A stretch of 64,000 nucleotides of DNA from Kribbella voronezhensis (GCF_004365175.1 NZ_SOCE01000001.1:4471403-4535402), one strand, 5' to 3'. Shown: positions 32,627-41,651, counted from the first letter of the stretch. Program-made: numbers and translations. Notes: generated by a model from the letters alone, not told the origin.

Positions 32627-33841
32627 CTACTTCGTGCCGAAGGTGTAGATCGTGGTGGAGGTGAAGGTCTCGCCCGGGCGGAGGACCGTGGACGGGAAGT
32701 TCGGCTGGTTGGGGGAGTCGGGGAAGTGCTGGGTCTCGAAGGCGAAGGCGTCGCCCTGGCGGTAGGACTTGTGGCCGATGCCCTGGATGGTGCCGTCGAG
32801 GAAGTTGCCGCTGTAGAACTGGGCACCCGGCTGGGTGGTGTGGACGGTCACCGTCCGGCCGTGTTCGGGCTCCCAGAAGCGGGCCGCGAACCGCATCCCG
32901 TGCGAGTCGGGCTTGCCGAGGACGAAGTTGTGGTCGTAGCCACGCCCGATCACCAGTTGGGGGTGGTCGTCCCGGATCCGGGCGCCGATCGGCGTCGGCC
33001 TGGTGAAGTCGAACGGCGTTCCGGCGACCGGGGCGAGTTCGCCGGTCGGGATCAGGCCGGCGTCCACCGGCGTGTACTTCGCGGCGTTGAGCTGCAGGAC
33101 GTGTCCCTCGATCGTGCCGGATCCTTCACCGGCCAGGTTGAAGTACACGTGGTTGGTGAGGTTCTGCACGGTCGGCTTGCCGGCGACCGTGACGTGGTAG
33201 TCGATCCGCAGGTTGTCGTGCCGGTCCAGCGTGTAGGTCACCCGGCTGGTCAGCTCACCCGGGAAGCCCATCTCGCCGTCCGGGCTGACGTAGGTGAAGG
33301 CGACGCCGACGGCCGACGAGGTCTCGACCACCTTGGCCTTCCAGACCTTCTTGTCGAAGCCGATCGTGCCGCCGTGCAGGGCGTTCTCGCCGTTGTTGAC
33401 CGGGATCTGGTAGTGGTTCCCGTCGATGCTGAACTGGCCCTTGGCGATCCGGTTGCCGTAGCGGCCGACGGTCGCGCCGAAGTACGGGCTGAGGGCCGCG
33501 TAATCGGGCAGGTTGTCGAAGCCGAGGCTGATGTTCTTGGTGTGGCCGCGCCGGTCGGGCGTCTCGACCCGCTGGATGGTGGCCCCCCAGGTCAGCATCG
33601 AGATCGTGATCCGGCCGTTGCTGAAGGTGTAGACGTCGACCGCCTGACCGTCCGGCGTCGTACCGAACGGGTCCTTGCGAATGACGAGTCGTCCGTGTCC
33701 GTGGTGCGCATCCATGGCGGCGACCTTATCGGGCGTTCCCACGGCGTCGGCCCCGGTCTGCAGGGCGCCGACGGCCGCGGCACCCAGGCCGAGCGCACCG
33801 GCGGTACGCAGGACTTGGCGGCGGGGCAGGTTGTCAGGCAT
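32627..33841 (-). CDS. Tat-exported aldose 1-epimerase (galactose mutarotase family)
   Basis: A 404-aa secreted protein. The N-terminus PRRQVLRTAGALGLGAAAVG is a twin-arginine signal. The mature domain is the beta-sandwich mutarotase fold: FGATVGRYGNRIAKGQF, NNGENALHGGTIGFDKKVW (catalytic-site His), VQNLTNHVYFNLAGEGSG (second His), and YDHNFVLG. A Glu residue near the C-terminus is expected to be the base. It interconverts anomers of hexoses outside the cell. ATG at 33841 follows GAGGGGATAGCA. A long in-frame extension further upstream overlaps the divergent gene and is not credible. Confidence 0.93.
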   Translation of the reverse strand: MPDNLPRRQVLRTAGALGLGAAAVGALQTGADAVGTPDKVAAMDAHHGHGRLVIRKDPFGTTPDGQAVDVYTFSNGRITISMLTWGATIQRVETPDRRGHTKNISLGFDNLPDYAALSPYFGATVGRYGNRIAKGQFSIDGNHYQIPVNNGENALHGGTIGFDKKVWKAKVVETSSAVGVAFTYVSPDGEMGFPGELTSRVTYTLDRHDNLRIDYHVTVAGKPTVQNLTNHVYFNLAGEGSGTIEGHVLQLNAAKYTPVDAGLIPTGELAPVAGTPFDFTRPTPIGARIRDDHPQLVIGRGYDHNFVLGKPDSHGMRFAARFWEPEHGRTVTVHTTQPGAQFYSGNFLDGTIQGIGHKSYRQGDAFAFETQHFPDSPNQPNFPSTVLRPGETFTSTTIYTFGTK

Positions 33842-33890
33842 TGCTATCCCCTCACTGGTTGACGCTGGGTGTCGGCGGGAGAGCGCGCTC

Positions 33891-33950
33891 ACAGTGCCGA
33901 CCCGGGCACTGTAAGCAGGCTTTTCGGCTGTTTGGAATAGTTTGGAACGG
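33891..33950. promoter_or_regulatory. Regulatory region with hairpin and direct repeats
   Basis: ACAGTGCC (33891-33898) pairs with GGCACTGT (33905-33912). Beyond it two direct repeats TTTGGAATAG/TTTGGAACGG (33931-33950) lie in a locally A+T-rich stretch that runs to about 33995. It sits between the divergent aldose epimerase and isochorismatase genes and probably holds both promoters. Confidence 0.45.
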
Positions 33951-34075
33951 TTCGAATTCGTCAAATCACTTCTCCAACGTTGTAAATACATATGCCCGGG
34001 ATTGACCAGATCCGTCCGGTGCGGGGCTGGTTGATGTCTTTCGCGAGCCGCCCGTCCGGCCGCAGGATCGACGGC

Positions 34076-34675
34076 ATGAGCCAGACAGCGCTGATCGTCA
34101 TCGATGTCCAGGAATCCTTCCGGGTCCGCCCCAACTGGAGCGCGGTCGACCACCCCGACATCGCCGACCGGGTCAACCGCCTGGTCGCCGCGGCCCGCGA
34201 CCGCGGCGACCTGGTGGTCTGGATCCTGCACACCGAACCGGGCACCGGTGGCGCGTTCGACCCGGCCGAGGGGCACGTCCGGCTGATCGAAGGCCTGACC
34301 CCGGCGGCCGGCGAGCCGGTCATCGCCAAGACCTCGCACAACGCCTTCACCACCACGAATCTGCAGCAGTTGCTGACCCAGCGCGGCATCCGCGAACTCG
34401 TCATCAGCGGCATCCGCACCGAGCAGTGCTGCGAGACCACCACGCGGGTCGCGTCCGACCTCGGGTACGACGTCGTCTTCGTCACCGAGGCGACCGCGAC
34501 CACCCCGCTACCGCACTGGACGATGCCCGCCGACGCCACCCTCGAGGAGATCCTGGCCGACCCGCGAACGCTCAGCCCGGCCGTGATCGCCGAGCGGACC
34601 GAGTACGCGCTGGCCGGCCGGTTCGCCACCATCCGGACGCTTGACGAGATTGCCCCGGTGCTCGTGGGATCCTGA
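34076..34675 (+). CDS. Isochorismatase family cysteine hydrolase
   Basis: A 199-aa protein with the catalytic triad of the family: Asp10 (ALIVIDVQESF), Lys85 (VIAKTSHNAF) and Cys118 (ISGIRTEQCCETT), plus the cis-peptide VI-S-G segment before the cysteine. Members hydrolyse isochorismate, nicotinamide, N-carbamoyl amides or related substrates; the exact one is unclear. ATG at 34076 begins the conserved fold. An upstream in-frame extension to 33992 is unlikely. The next gene, a GlxA-type AraC regulator, begins 8 nt downstream and probably controls or shares this unit. Confidence 0.93.
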   Translation: MSQTALIVIDVQESFRVRPNWSAVDHPDIADRVNRLVAAARDRGDLVVWILHTEPGTGGAFDPAEGHVRLIEGLTPAAGEPVIAKTSHNAFTTTNLQQLLTQRGIRELVISGIRTEQCCETTTRVASDLGYDVVFVTEATATTPLPHWTMPADATLEEILADPRTLSPAVIAERTEYALAGRFATIRTLDEIAPVLVGS

Positions 34676-34682
34676 CCGGATC

Positions 34683-35621
34683 ATGCCTACCAAGGTCGTC
34701 TTCCTGCTGCTGCCGAAACTGCATTTGCTGGACCTCGCCGGTCCCGCGCAGGCGTTCTCGACAGCGAACGACCTCGGCCATGGTTACGACCTGTACTACG
34801 TGGCGGAAGCGGACGAGGTCGTCACGGCGCAAGGAATCCCCGTCAAAGCGCAACGCGACTGGCCAGAGCTCAGCCCGGCCGACCTCATCGTCGTACCGGG
34901 CTGGCGCTCGCCACGCTTCACCCCTCAGGTTCCGATCGCGGCGCTGACGAAGCAACGGTTGCGGAGTCACCACGCGGCGGGCGGCCAGGTCGCGAGCGTC
35001 TGTTCAGGTGCGGACGCTCTCGGCGCGGCCGGCCTGCTCGACGGTCGCAGCTACACGACCCACCACGACCTGACCGACACCTTGTCCACGCGGTACCCGA
35101 AGGGCCGCCTGGTCCGCGACGTCCTGTACGTCGTGGACGACCGCGTCATCACGTCGGCAGGCATCGCCAGCGGGATCGACCTGGCGCTGCATCTGATCGC
35201 GGTCGACCGGGGCGCCGAGGCCGCTGCTCGGGTGGCGCGCGAGATGGTCGTGTACGCCCGGCGGAACGGTGACGAACCGCAGGAGAGCGCGATGCTGCGC
35301 CACCGGGGACATGTCAGCGATCTCGCGCACCGGGTCCAGGACGTGATCGACAGCCGGTACGCCGATCAGCTGCGGCTGGCCGAGTTGGCCCGCGGCGTCG
35401 GGGTGAGCGAGCGGACGCTGACCCGCGTGTTCACGGCCGCGACCGGTCTCACGCCTCTGCGCTACCAGCAGATCCTGCGGCTCGAACGCGCCGAGCACTT
35501 GATCGGCCACGGCGCCACGATCGAGGCCGCCGCCCGAGCCGTCGGCTTCGAGGACGCCCGCATGCTCCGCCGCCTCCGCTCCCGCGGGGTAGACCTAGGC
35601 CCACCTTTGTTGGGGGCCTGA
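34683..35621 (+). CDS. GlxA family AraC-type transcriptional regulator (DJ-1/PfpI + HTH)
   Basis: A 312-aa two-domain regulator. The N-terminal DJ-1/PfpI-like domain (~1-190) has VVFLLLPKLHLLDLAGPAQA and the elbow VASVCSGADALGAAGLLDGR, with Cys in the nucleophile position. The C-terminal AraC domain (~215-305) has LRLAELARGVGVSERTLTRV and YQQILRLERAEHLI. ATG at 34683, 8 nt after the isochorismatase gene. This two-gene unit recurs in actinobacteria, and the regulator usually responds to an amide or amine metabolite. It is the intact counterpart of the decayed GlxA gene near 49 kb. Confidence 0.92.
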   Translation: MPTKVVFLLLPKLHLLDLAGPAQAFSTANDLGHGYDLYYVAEADEVVTAQGIPVKAQRDWPELSPADLIVVPGWRSPRFTPQVPIAALTKQRLRSHHAAGGQVASVCSGADALGAAGLLDGRSYTTHHDLTDTLSTRYPKGRLVRDVLYVVDDRVITSAGIASGIDLALHLIAVDRGAEAAARVAREMVVYARRNGDEPQESAMLRHRGHVSDLAHRVQDVIDSRYADQLRLAELARGVGVSERTLTRVFTAATGLTPLRYQQILRLERAEHLIGHGATIEAAARAVGFEDARMLRRLRSRGVDLGPPLLGA

Positions 35622-35702
35622 AGCTCCTGAGTTGGCGGGCCGATCGCGACAGGCTCGACGCAGCGGGCAGAGTGCCTGGGCGGGGTCGGCGAGAGGTAGA
35701 AC

Positions 35703-37859
35703 ATGAGCAGGGGATCGATGACCGTGCGTGCCGCACGGTGGAGTGCGACTCATCCGTGGCGAGCGATCGGCCTCTGGCTGCTGCTCGTCGTCGTCGCGGT
35801 CGGCTTGTCGGCCGCCGTTCCGAAGCAGCAGACCAAGGCCAAGGACACCTGGACCGGGCAATCAGGTGTCGCCGCCCAGCTGATCGAGCAGGCCGGACTC
35901 GCCGATCGCCCGAGCGAAACTGTCCTCCTGACAGCTCCCAACGGTCCGCTGAACAAGGCCGCCACGACGGCCGCGATCAACCAGTTGCGCCAGAAGCTGA
36001 CCGCGATCGATGCCGTCGGCAAGGTTGACGAGCCGGTCTGGGCCGAGAACGGCAAGGCAGCCTTGCTTCCGATCGAGTTGAAGGGCACGCCGGACGACGC
36101 GGCCGACAACGTCGACAAGCTGATCGCCGCGACCGCCGAAGTACAGCGGGCGCATCCGGAGCTCTCGATCAACGAGACCGGCGAAGCCTCGTTGAACAAG
36201 GGCATCTGGAAGCGGGTCGGTGCGGATCTTGCCAGCGCGGAGAAGTTGAGCCTGCCGATCACGTTCGCGCTCATGTTGCTTGCCTTCGGCGCCTTGATCG
36301 CGGCCGGAATCCCTGTCCTGCTGGCGTTCTCGGCCGTCGGCGCGGCGCTCGGCTTCTACGCTCCGCTCTCGTACCTGTTCCCCGACGGCGGTTCGGTGGC
36401 GAACGTCGTACTGCTGATCGGGATGGCCGTCGGCGTCGACTACTCGCTGTTCTACCTCAAGCGCGAACGGGAAGAACGACGGCGCGGTCGCAGTACGCTC
36501 GACGCGGTGGAGATCGCGGCCGCCACCTCGGGACACTCGGTGGTCGTCTCGGGCCTGGCCGTCATCGTCTCCATGGCCGGCCTGTACGTCGCGCAGGACG
36601 CCACCTTCTCCTCGATGGCGACGGCAACGATCGTCGTCGTCGCGGTCGCCGTCCTCGGCTCGCTGACGGTGCTCCCCGCCTTGCTGGCGAAGCTCGGCCA
36701 TCGCGTCGACCGGCCGCGCGTTCCGCTGCTCTGGCGGCTCAACCGGCGGATCGGCCCGGCCGGGATCAGCCGGCGGATCCTCGCGCCCGTACTGCGGTTC
36801 CCGCGCGTCGCGCTGCTGGTCGCGGTCATCGGGGTGGCGGCGCTCGCAGTACCGGCGATGGACATGAAGACCGCACCGGCTGGGCTCGACACACTGCCGC
36901 AGAGCATCCCCGAGGTACGCACGATGACGGCGTTGCAGGAGGACTTCCCGTCCCGCGGAACGTCGTACACGGTGGTGGCCAAGGCATCGAGCGGAGCGGC
37001 TGCCGCTGCGGGATTGGCGAAGCTCGAGTCGGCGGCGGTGAAGTCGGGGGAGCTGGTCGCGGTACCTGGGCAGAAGATTCGCCAGTCGGGCGGTACCGCG
37101 GTACTGAATCTGGTGTCGCCGCATAGTGAATCGAGTGCTGAGGCGAAGAATGCGTTGACCTCGCTGCGCACAAAGCTGGCTCCGGCGGCGTTGAATTCCT
37201 TGCCTGGGGCAACTTGGGCGGTCGGTGGCGAGGCGGCCTCGCAGAGCGACTACGGGCAGCACCAGCGGGACAAGCTGCCGTACGTGATCGCGTTCGTGCT
37301 CGGGCTGACCCTGGTGATGATGGCCTTCACCTTCCGGAGCCTCGCGATCGCGGTGGTGACGACGCTGCTCAATCTGGCTTCGGTGGCCGCCTGCTTCGGC
37401 GTACTGTCCCTTGTTTTCCAGCACACCTGGGCGGAGGGGTTGCTCGACTTCACTTCACCTGGGTTCGTGGTGTCGTGGATTCCGCTGTTCCTGTTCGTGA
37501 TCCTGGTCGGGTTGTCGATGGACTACCACGTGTTCGTGCTGGGACGGATCCGGGAGGGCGTGGTCGAAGGGCTGTCGCCGCGCGACGCGGTCCGGAAGGG
37601 GATCACCGAGTCGGCCGGGGTGGTGACGAGCGCGGCGGCCGTGATGGTGTCGGTGTTCGCCGTCTTCGCGACGCTGGGGATGATCGAGATGAAGCAGATG
37701 GGCGTCGGGCTGGCCGTCGCCGTACTGATCGACGCGACGTTGGTCCGGATCGTGATGCTGCCGTCCATCATGGTGCTGCTGGGCCGCAAGGCTTGGTGGC
37801 CGAACAAGATTCGGACGGCTGCTCAGCCGGAGCCGGAACGCGAGCTGGTCTCGGTCTGA
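35703..37859 (+). CDS. MMPL family RND-type transporter
   Basis: A 718-aa membrane protein with about 12 TM helices in two repeats. The first TM is WRAIGLWLLLVVVAVGLSAAV, followed by an extracytoplasmic loop (~40-175). TM clusters at ~185-350 and ~525-700 contain the MMPL signatures GMAVGVDYSLFYLKRERE and VGLSMDYHVFVLGRIREG, whose Asp-Tyr pairs are the proton relay. A loop at ~385-510 completes the second repeat. Such pumps export lipids, siderophores or drugs using the proton gradient. ATG at 35703. Shorter than mycobacterial MmpL3, it lacks a long C-terminal domain. Substrate is unknown. Confidence 0.92.
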   Translation: MSRGSMTVRAARWSATHPWRAIGLWLLLVVVAVGLSAAVPKQQTKAKDTWTGQSGVAAQLIEQAGLADRPSETVLLTAPNGPLNKAATTAAINQLRQKLTAIDAVGKVDEPVWAENGKAALLPIELKGTPDDAADNVDKLIAATAEVQRAHPELSINETGEASLNKGIWKRVGADLASAEKLSLPITFALMLLAFGALIAAGIPVLLAFSAVGAALGFYAPLSYLFPDGGSVANVVLLIGMAVGVDYSLFYLKREREERRRGRSTLDAVEIAAATSGHSVVVSGLAVIVSMAGLYVAQDATFSSMATATIVVVAVAVLGSLTVLPALLAKLGHRVDRPRVPLLWRLNRRIGPAGISRRILAPVLRFPRVALLVAVIGVAALAVPAMDMKTAPAGLDTLPQSIPEVRTMTALQEDFPSRGTSYTVVAKASSGAAAAAGLAKLESAAVKSGELVAVPGQKIRQSGGTAVLNLVSPHSESSAEAKNALTSLRTKLAPAALNSLPGATWAVGGEAASQSDYGQHQRDKLPYVIAFVLGLTLVMMAFTFRSLAIAVVTTLLNLASVAACFGVLSLVFQHTWAEGLLDFTSPGFVVSWIPLFLFVILVGLSMDYHVFVLGRIREGVVEGLSPRDAVRKGITESAGVVTSAAAVMVSVFAVFATLGMIEMKQMGVGLAVAVLIDATLVRIVMLPSIMVLLGRKAWWPNKIRTAAQPEPERELVSV

Positions 37860-37875
37860 GCCTGGCTGCATGAAA

Positions 37876-37910
37876 GCAAGGGCCGGCGGAAATGTTCCGC
37901 CGGCCCTTGC
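37876..37910. terminator. Bidirectional intrinsic terminator
   Basis: GCAAGGGCCGGCGGAA (37876-37891) and TTCCGCCGGCCCTTGC (37895-37910) form a perfect 16-bp stem with loop ATG. It lies between the convergent MMPL and GH3 genes and can terminate both. Confidence 0.9.
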
Positions 37911-37926
37911 CCGTTCGACGCTGCTG

Positions 37927-40900
37927 TCAGTGCAGCTTGTACGCCGCCGCCAGCTTGCTGATCGCGGTGCTCAAGTCGCCGGTGAGCGCCAGGTGGGCCG
38001 CGTCGGAGGTCAGCTTCGAGGTGGCCTCGTCGAGGTTCTGCCCGATCTGGTCCTGCGCGATCCAGCGGGCCGCACCGACCACGGCGTCGTCGTCCGCGAA
38101 CGAGTCCACCTTGGACTTCTGCAAGAACTTCCCGGCCTGGCCGAGCGCCGCCAGCGCGCCCGGTGCCTGCGGACCTGACCAGTCCTTCACACGCAGCGCC
38201 AGCTCGAGATAGACCACCGCCGCGAGTGCCGCGGCGTCTCGGGAACCCTTGTGTAGCAGCTCCTTCTGCGCCGTCGCCAACTGCTGGCGAGCCGCCGCCT
38301 GCGTCGTCAGACCCCAACCGAACGGGTACTGCGGGTTGTAGGCCGCGTCACCGACGTTCAGCGGCTCCTGGTCGAGGGCGCGCGGCCAGGTCACCGGAAG
38401 CCGGCCGCTGAACGGGCTCTTGCCGAACAGCACATCCGCGACACCGTCGCCTTCGGTGCCCGGCAGCCAGGACGCCACCAGGGCGTCGATGTCGCCGAGC
38501 TGGTCCGCGATGACCTGCGGCCGGCCGGAGACGACCAGGACGACACACTTCATCGCCGCGCACACCTTGCTCACCGTCGCCTTGTCGGCGTCGGTCAGCC
38601 CGAGGGTGTGGCCGTTGTTGCCGACATCGCCGATGCCCTCGGCGTACGGCTTCTCGCCGACCACGACGACCCCGACGTCGTACCCGTCGGTCGGTGCCGA
38701 GGCGTCCTGGCTGAACGTTGCCGTCGGCACATTCTTCTTGATGCCGTCCAGGATCGTGGTCCCGGTCGTGGTGTTGCCGGAGGCCCCTTGCCAGGTGATG
38801 CTCCAGCCGCCCATCTGGTTGCCGAGATCGTTGGCGTTGCTGCCGGCGACGTACACCTTCTGCGTGGTTGTCAGCGGCAACAGGTTGCCGTCGTTCTTCA
38901 GCAACACCTGGGACTTGGCCGCTGCCTCGCGGGCGATCGTCCGATGCGCGGCCGACCCGACCTGGTCGAACCTGCTGGTGTCGGTGTACGGGTGCTCGAA
39001 CAGGCCGAGCTTGAACTTCTGGGTGAGGATCCGGCTGACCGCGTCGTCGACTCGGGCCTGGGTGACCCGGCCGGCCGTGACCTCGGCGGTGAGACCGGCG
39101 ATGAAGTCGACGTAGTTGGTCGGCACCATGATCATGTCGAGGCCGGCGTTGATCGACGTACGGATGTCGCTCGGGTAGTCGCCGGGCAGTTGGTCGATCG
39201 CCTGCCAGTCACTGATCACGAAACCGTCGAAGCCCATCCGCTGCTTCAGCACACCGTTGATCAGAGCGGCGTTGCCGTGCATCTTCACCGGGCCCTGGTC
39301 GTCACCGATGATGTCGACACTCGAGTACGACGGCATCACGGAACCCACACCGAGATCGACCGCCGTCTTGAACGGATCGAGGTGGATCGCCTCCAACTGC
39401 TGCTGGGTGACCTCGGTGACGCCCTGGTCGATCTTGTAGTTGCCGGTCGTCGACGACCCGTACGTCGTACCGCCGTCGCCCACGTAGTGCTTCGCGGTCG
39501 CCAGTACATGGTTGCTCTGGGCAAGCTCAGTGCCGTCGGCCTTGCCCTGCATGCCGGTGATGACCGTGGCCATCGCCTTCACCAAGGCCGGGTCCTCGCT
39601 GATGCCTTCGTAGGAGCGGCCCCAGCGGTCGTCGCGGACCACGCAGACGCACGGCGCGAAGTCCCAGGGCACGCCGGTCGCCCGGACCTCGGTCGCGGTC
39701 AGTTCGCCGGCCCGCCGGGACAGGTCCGGGTCGTGGGTGGCGCCCATGCCGATGTTGTGCGGCAGGATCGTCGCGCCCACCACGTTGTTGTGGCCGTGCA
39801 CTGCGTCGACGCCGTAGATCAGCGGCACCTGCAGCCGGGTCGCCTGCGCATTGAGCTGGAACGTGTCGATCATTGCCGCCCACCCGGCCGGGGTGTTCGG
39901 TGTCGGCACGGAGCCACCACCGGACAGCAGCGAACCGAGCGCGTACGTCGCGATGTCGGACTTCGACTTGAGTGCGTTCCGCTCGGCCTGGGTCATCTGG
40001 CCGACCTTCTCGGCCAGGGTCATCCGGCTGAGCAGGTCCTTGACCCGGAGTTTCACCGGAAGCCTGGGGTTCAGGTACGGCAGGTCGTGTGCGTTGATGA
40101 TGACCTGGGGCGTGGTGCTCGGCGCCTTCGCGCCGGTGACTGTGAGTTCGAGCGGGATCGTCTCGGCGACCTCAGGGGTGCGGTCCTTCTTGGTGACCAC
40201 GCTGACGACCTGGGTGGCGCCGGACGGCGTACCGGCTGGGAAGGTGAACGTTCCCGAGACGGGGGTGTAGTCGCCGGCTCCCGCAGTACCGGTTGCGGTG
40301 CGGTAGTCGACCGTGACGGGTTCCTCCAGCGGCGTACTGCCCGTGGTTGCGACAGTCACCTTGACTTGGGCGGTGCCACCTTCTTTGACGGGGTAAACCC
40401 CGGCGTCGGTGACCACGCTCGCCTTGAGCGCCGGGTCGGCCTTGCCGTAGACCTCCACCTGGTCGATCGCGAACTCACCAGGAGTCCCGACCGGCATGGT
40501 GATGGCATAGCCCCACATCTGGGTCAGGTTCAGCACCTGGTCGATGCCGCCGACCGGCTGGTAGTCACCGCGGTAGTTGAGCTCCGCGAACGGGATCTCG
40601 ACCAGGTGCCAGCCCTCCCAGTCGTCGGTGAAACTCGTGTTCCACAACTCGGACGCCTCGGCATTCGCGCCGCCGTCCTTGATCTCGAAGAAGATCCGCT
40701 TGCCGGAACCAGGCGGAAGAGGTGCCGTGTTCTGCCCGTACCACCAGAACCGGATGCCCTTGTGCGCCGACCAGTCGCCGGGGTTCTGGTCGAAAGTGAC
40801 GTCGTGCGAGAAGCCGCCGTACCCACTGATGTTGTACGTCCCGTGCAGCACCTTGTCGCCCTGCGGCGCATCGGCCCTCGCCTGCAACTCCATCGTCGGC

Positions 40901-41208
40901 GGGTCGTCGGCGTCACTGCCCCACCCGAAGATCCCCGCGCTCGGCGGCGACGCGAACGGCTCCGCCCCCTCGAACGAGGCCAACACGATCGGATCCGGGT
41001 CATCGGCAGCCGCCTGCCCGGCGACACCGAGCGGCAGCAATCCGGTCAACAGAGCAGCAGCAGCGATCAACGCCGTACGCCGACCGGGCCGACCGGATCG
41101 TCCAGCCGTACGCCGACCGGGCCGACCGGATCGTCCAGCCGTGCTCAACCGCCCGGCCGGCGAGGGTGAGCAGGTTCGTCGGGGATGGATGGCAGTCCAC
41201 CTGAGCAT
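37927..41208 (-). CDS. Secreted multidomain glycoside hydrolase family 3 (beta-glucosidase-like)
   Basis: A 1093-aa exported enzyme. A long basic n-region (with an 11-residue duplication GRSGRPGRRTA) leads into hydrophobic ALIAAAALLTGLLPLG and a cleavage site near AAA-DD at ~69. Next are a carbohydrate-binding CIA30/CBM11-like sandwich (~75-256) and a Calx-beta-like module (~263-360). The GH3 catalytic region (~385-930) has GVDAVHGHNNVVG and the nucleophile Asp667 in FVISDWQAID. A C-terminal helical FIVAR-like tail (~950-1093) follows. It probably releases glucose or another sugar from oligosaccharides outside the cell. ATG at 41208 has GAGGAG 6 nt upstream. A CebR-like operator lies about 100 bp upstream. 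Confidence 0.93.
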   Translation of the reverse strand: MLRWTAIHPRRTCSPSPAGRLSTAGRSGRPGRRTAGRSGRPGRRTALIAAAALLTGLLPLGVAGQAAADDPDPIVLASFEGAEPFASPPSAGIFGWGSDADDPPTMELQARADAPQGDKVLHGTYNISGYGGFSHDVTFDQNPGDWSAHKGIRFWWYGQNTAPLPPGSGKRIFFEIKDGGANAEASELWNTSFTDDWEGWHLVEIPFAELNYRGDYQPVGGIDQVLNLTQMWGYAITMPVGTPGEFAIDQVEVYGKADPALKASVVTDAGVYPVKEGGTAQVKVTVATTGSTPLEEPVTVDYRTATGTAGAGDYTPVSGTFTFPAGTPSGATQVVSVVTKKDRTPEVAETIPLELTVTGAKAPSTTPQVIINAHDLPYLNPRLPVKLRVKDLLSRMTLAEKVGQMTQAERNALKSKSDIATYALGSLLSGGGSVPTPNTPAGWAAMIDTFQLNAQATRLQVPLIYGVDAVHGHNNVVGATILPHNIGMGATHDPDLSRRAGELTATEVRATGVPWDFAPCVCVVRDDRWGRSYEGISEDPALVKAMATVITGMQGKADGTELAQSNHVLATAKHYVGDGGTTYGSSTTGNYKIDQGVTEVTQQQLEAIHLDPFKTAVDLGVGSVMPSYSSVDIIGDDQGPVKMHGNAALINGVLKQRMGFDGFVISDWQAIDQLPGDYPSDIRTSINAGLDMIMVPTNYVDFIAGLTAEVTAGRVTQARVDDAVSRILTQKFKLGLFEHPYTDTSRFDQVGSAAHRTIAREAAAKSQVLLKNDGNLLPLTTTQKVYVAGSNANDLGNQMGGWSITWQGASGNTTTGTTILDGIKKNVPTATFSQDASAPTDGYDVGVVVVGEKPYAEGIGDVGNNGHTLGLTDADKATVSKVCAAMKCVVLVVSGRPQVIADQLGDIDALVASWLPGTEGDGVADVLFGKSPFSGRLPVTWPRALDQEPLNVGDAAYNPQYPFGWGLTTQAAARQQLATAQKELLHKGSRDAAALAAVVYLELALRVKDWSGPQAPGALAALGQAGKFLQKSKVDSFADDDAVVGAARWIAQDQIGQNLDEATSKLTSDAAHLALTGDLSTAISKLAAAYKLH
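41073..41138. repeat. 33-bp tandem duplication inside the GH3 signal sequence
   Basis: Two exact copies of a 33-bp unit (41073-41105 and 41106-41138) sit in frame in the GH3 gene and duplicate an 11-residue basic segment before the hydrophobic core of the signal peptide. The reading frame is kept. Confidence 0.95.
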
Positions 41209-41306
41209 GGGCGACTCCTCAGTTGCAGCGCGAGCCGCACGCCCGCGTCGCGCCCGACTCTCAGCCCTCCCCGCCCCCCGGTCAAGACCCCACCGGTTCC
41301 GGAACT

Positions 41307-41316
41307 AGAGCGCTCT
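41307..41316. promoter_or_regulatory. CebR/LacI-type operator upstream of GH3
   Basis: AGAGCGCTCT is a perfect 10-bp palindrome (in the context CTAGAGCGCTCTCA). It resembles the TGGGAGCGCTCCCA operator bound by CebR-type LacI repressors of actinomycete cellobiose genes. It lies 99 nt upstream of the GH3 start codon. No LacI gene is in the window. Confidence 0.6.
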
Positions 41317-41325
41317 CACTCCGCA

Positions 41326-41475
41326 GATCCCCCACGCAGGCTCCTCCGTCGCCGGCTCCCGCCCGCCCGGGGTCGCGGCTCCTGCGTCGCCTGCTCGGTG
41401 ACAGATTCCCCACGCCGGCTCCTGCGTCGCCCGGCTCCCGCCCGCCCGGGTCGCGGCTCCTCCGTCGCCGCTCGA
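41326..41475. repeat. Imperfect tandem repeat of about 75 bp, two units
   Basis: Unit 1 (41326-41403) and unit 2 (41404-41475) both run GAT(C/T)CCCCACGC, (A/C)GGCTCCT(C/G)CGTCGCC, GGCTCCCGCCCGCCCGG, GTCGCGGCTCCT(G/C)CGTCGCC. The units contain the element CGACG(C/G)AGGAGC (minus strand) also found in dispersed copies A and B. With the operator above and the AbiEi operator below, this accounts for most of the 443-bp gene-free stretch 41209-41651. Confidence 0.8.
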
Positions 41476-41586
41476 AAGGCGTCGCGTCCGGCACGATCGT
41501 CAAAGGCTGCCGCTGTCGACGGTCCACCCGCCGGTCGCAGGGAATCCCCGCGCACCCGTCCTAGTCGTGCGCGGGAGACAAGGCGG

Positions 41587-41628
41587 GACTAACCGTCTAC
41601 AGATAACTTTATCTGTGTACACTTAGTC
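41587..41628. promoter_or_regulatory. Nested palindromic operator of the AbiEi gene
   Basis: ACAGATAA (41599-41606) is mirrored by TTATCTGT (41609-41616). The outer arms GACTAA (41587-41592) and TTAGTC (41623-41628) share exactly the same centre. TACACT (41618-41623) is a possible -10 box. It ends 23 nt before the AbiEi start codon. AbiEi antitoxins are known to repress their own promoters by binding inverted repeats, so autoregulation is expected. Confidence 0.8.
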
Positions 41629-41651
41629 CCACGGCGAGGGGAGGCTGACGG

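Noticed and set aside
33842..34339. N-terminal extension of the aldose epimerase upstream to 34339
   Set aside because: It overlaps the divergent isochorismatase gene and would bury the Tat signal peptide inside the protein.
38608..41169. An 853-codon plus-strand frame opposite the GH3 gene
   Set aside because: Composition typical of antisense shadows; GH3 catalytic motifs and signal peptide prove the minus strand.
41209..41600. Small open frames on both strands between GH3 and abiEi
   Set aside because: They are translations of the tandem repeat and show no coding signature.
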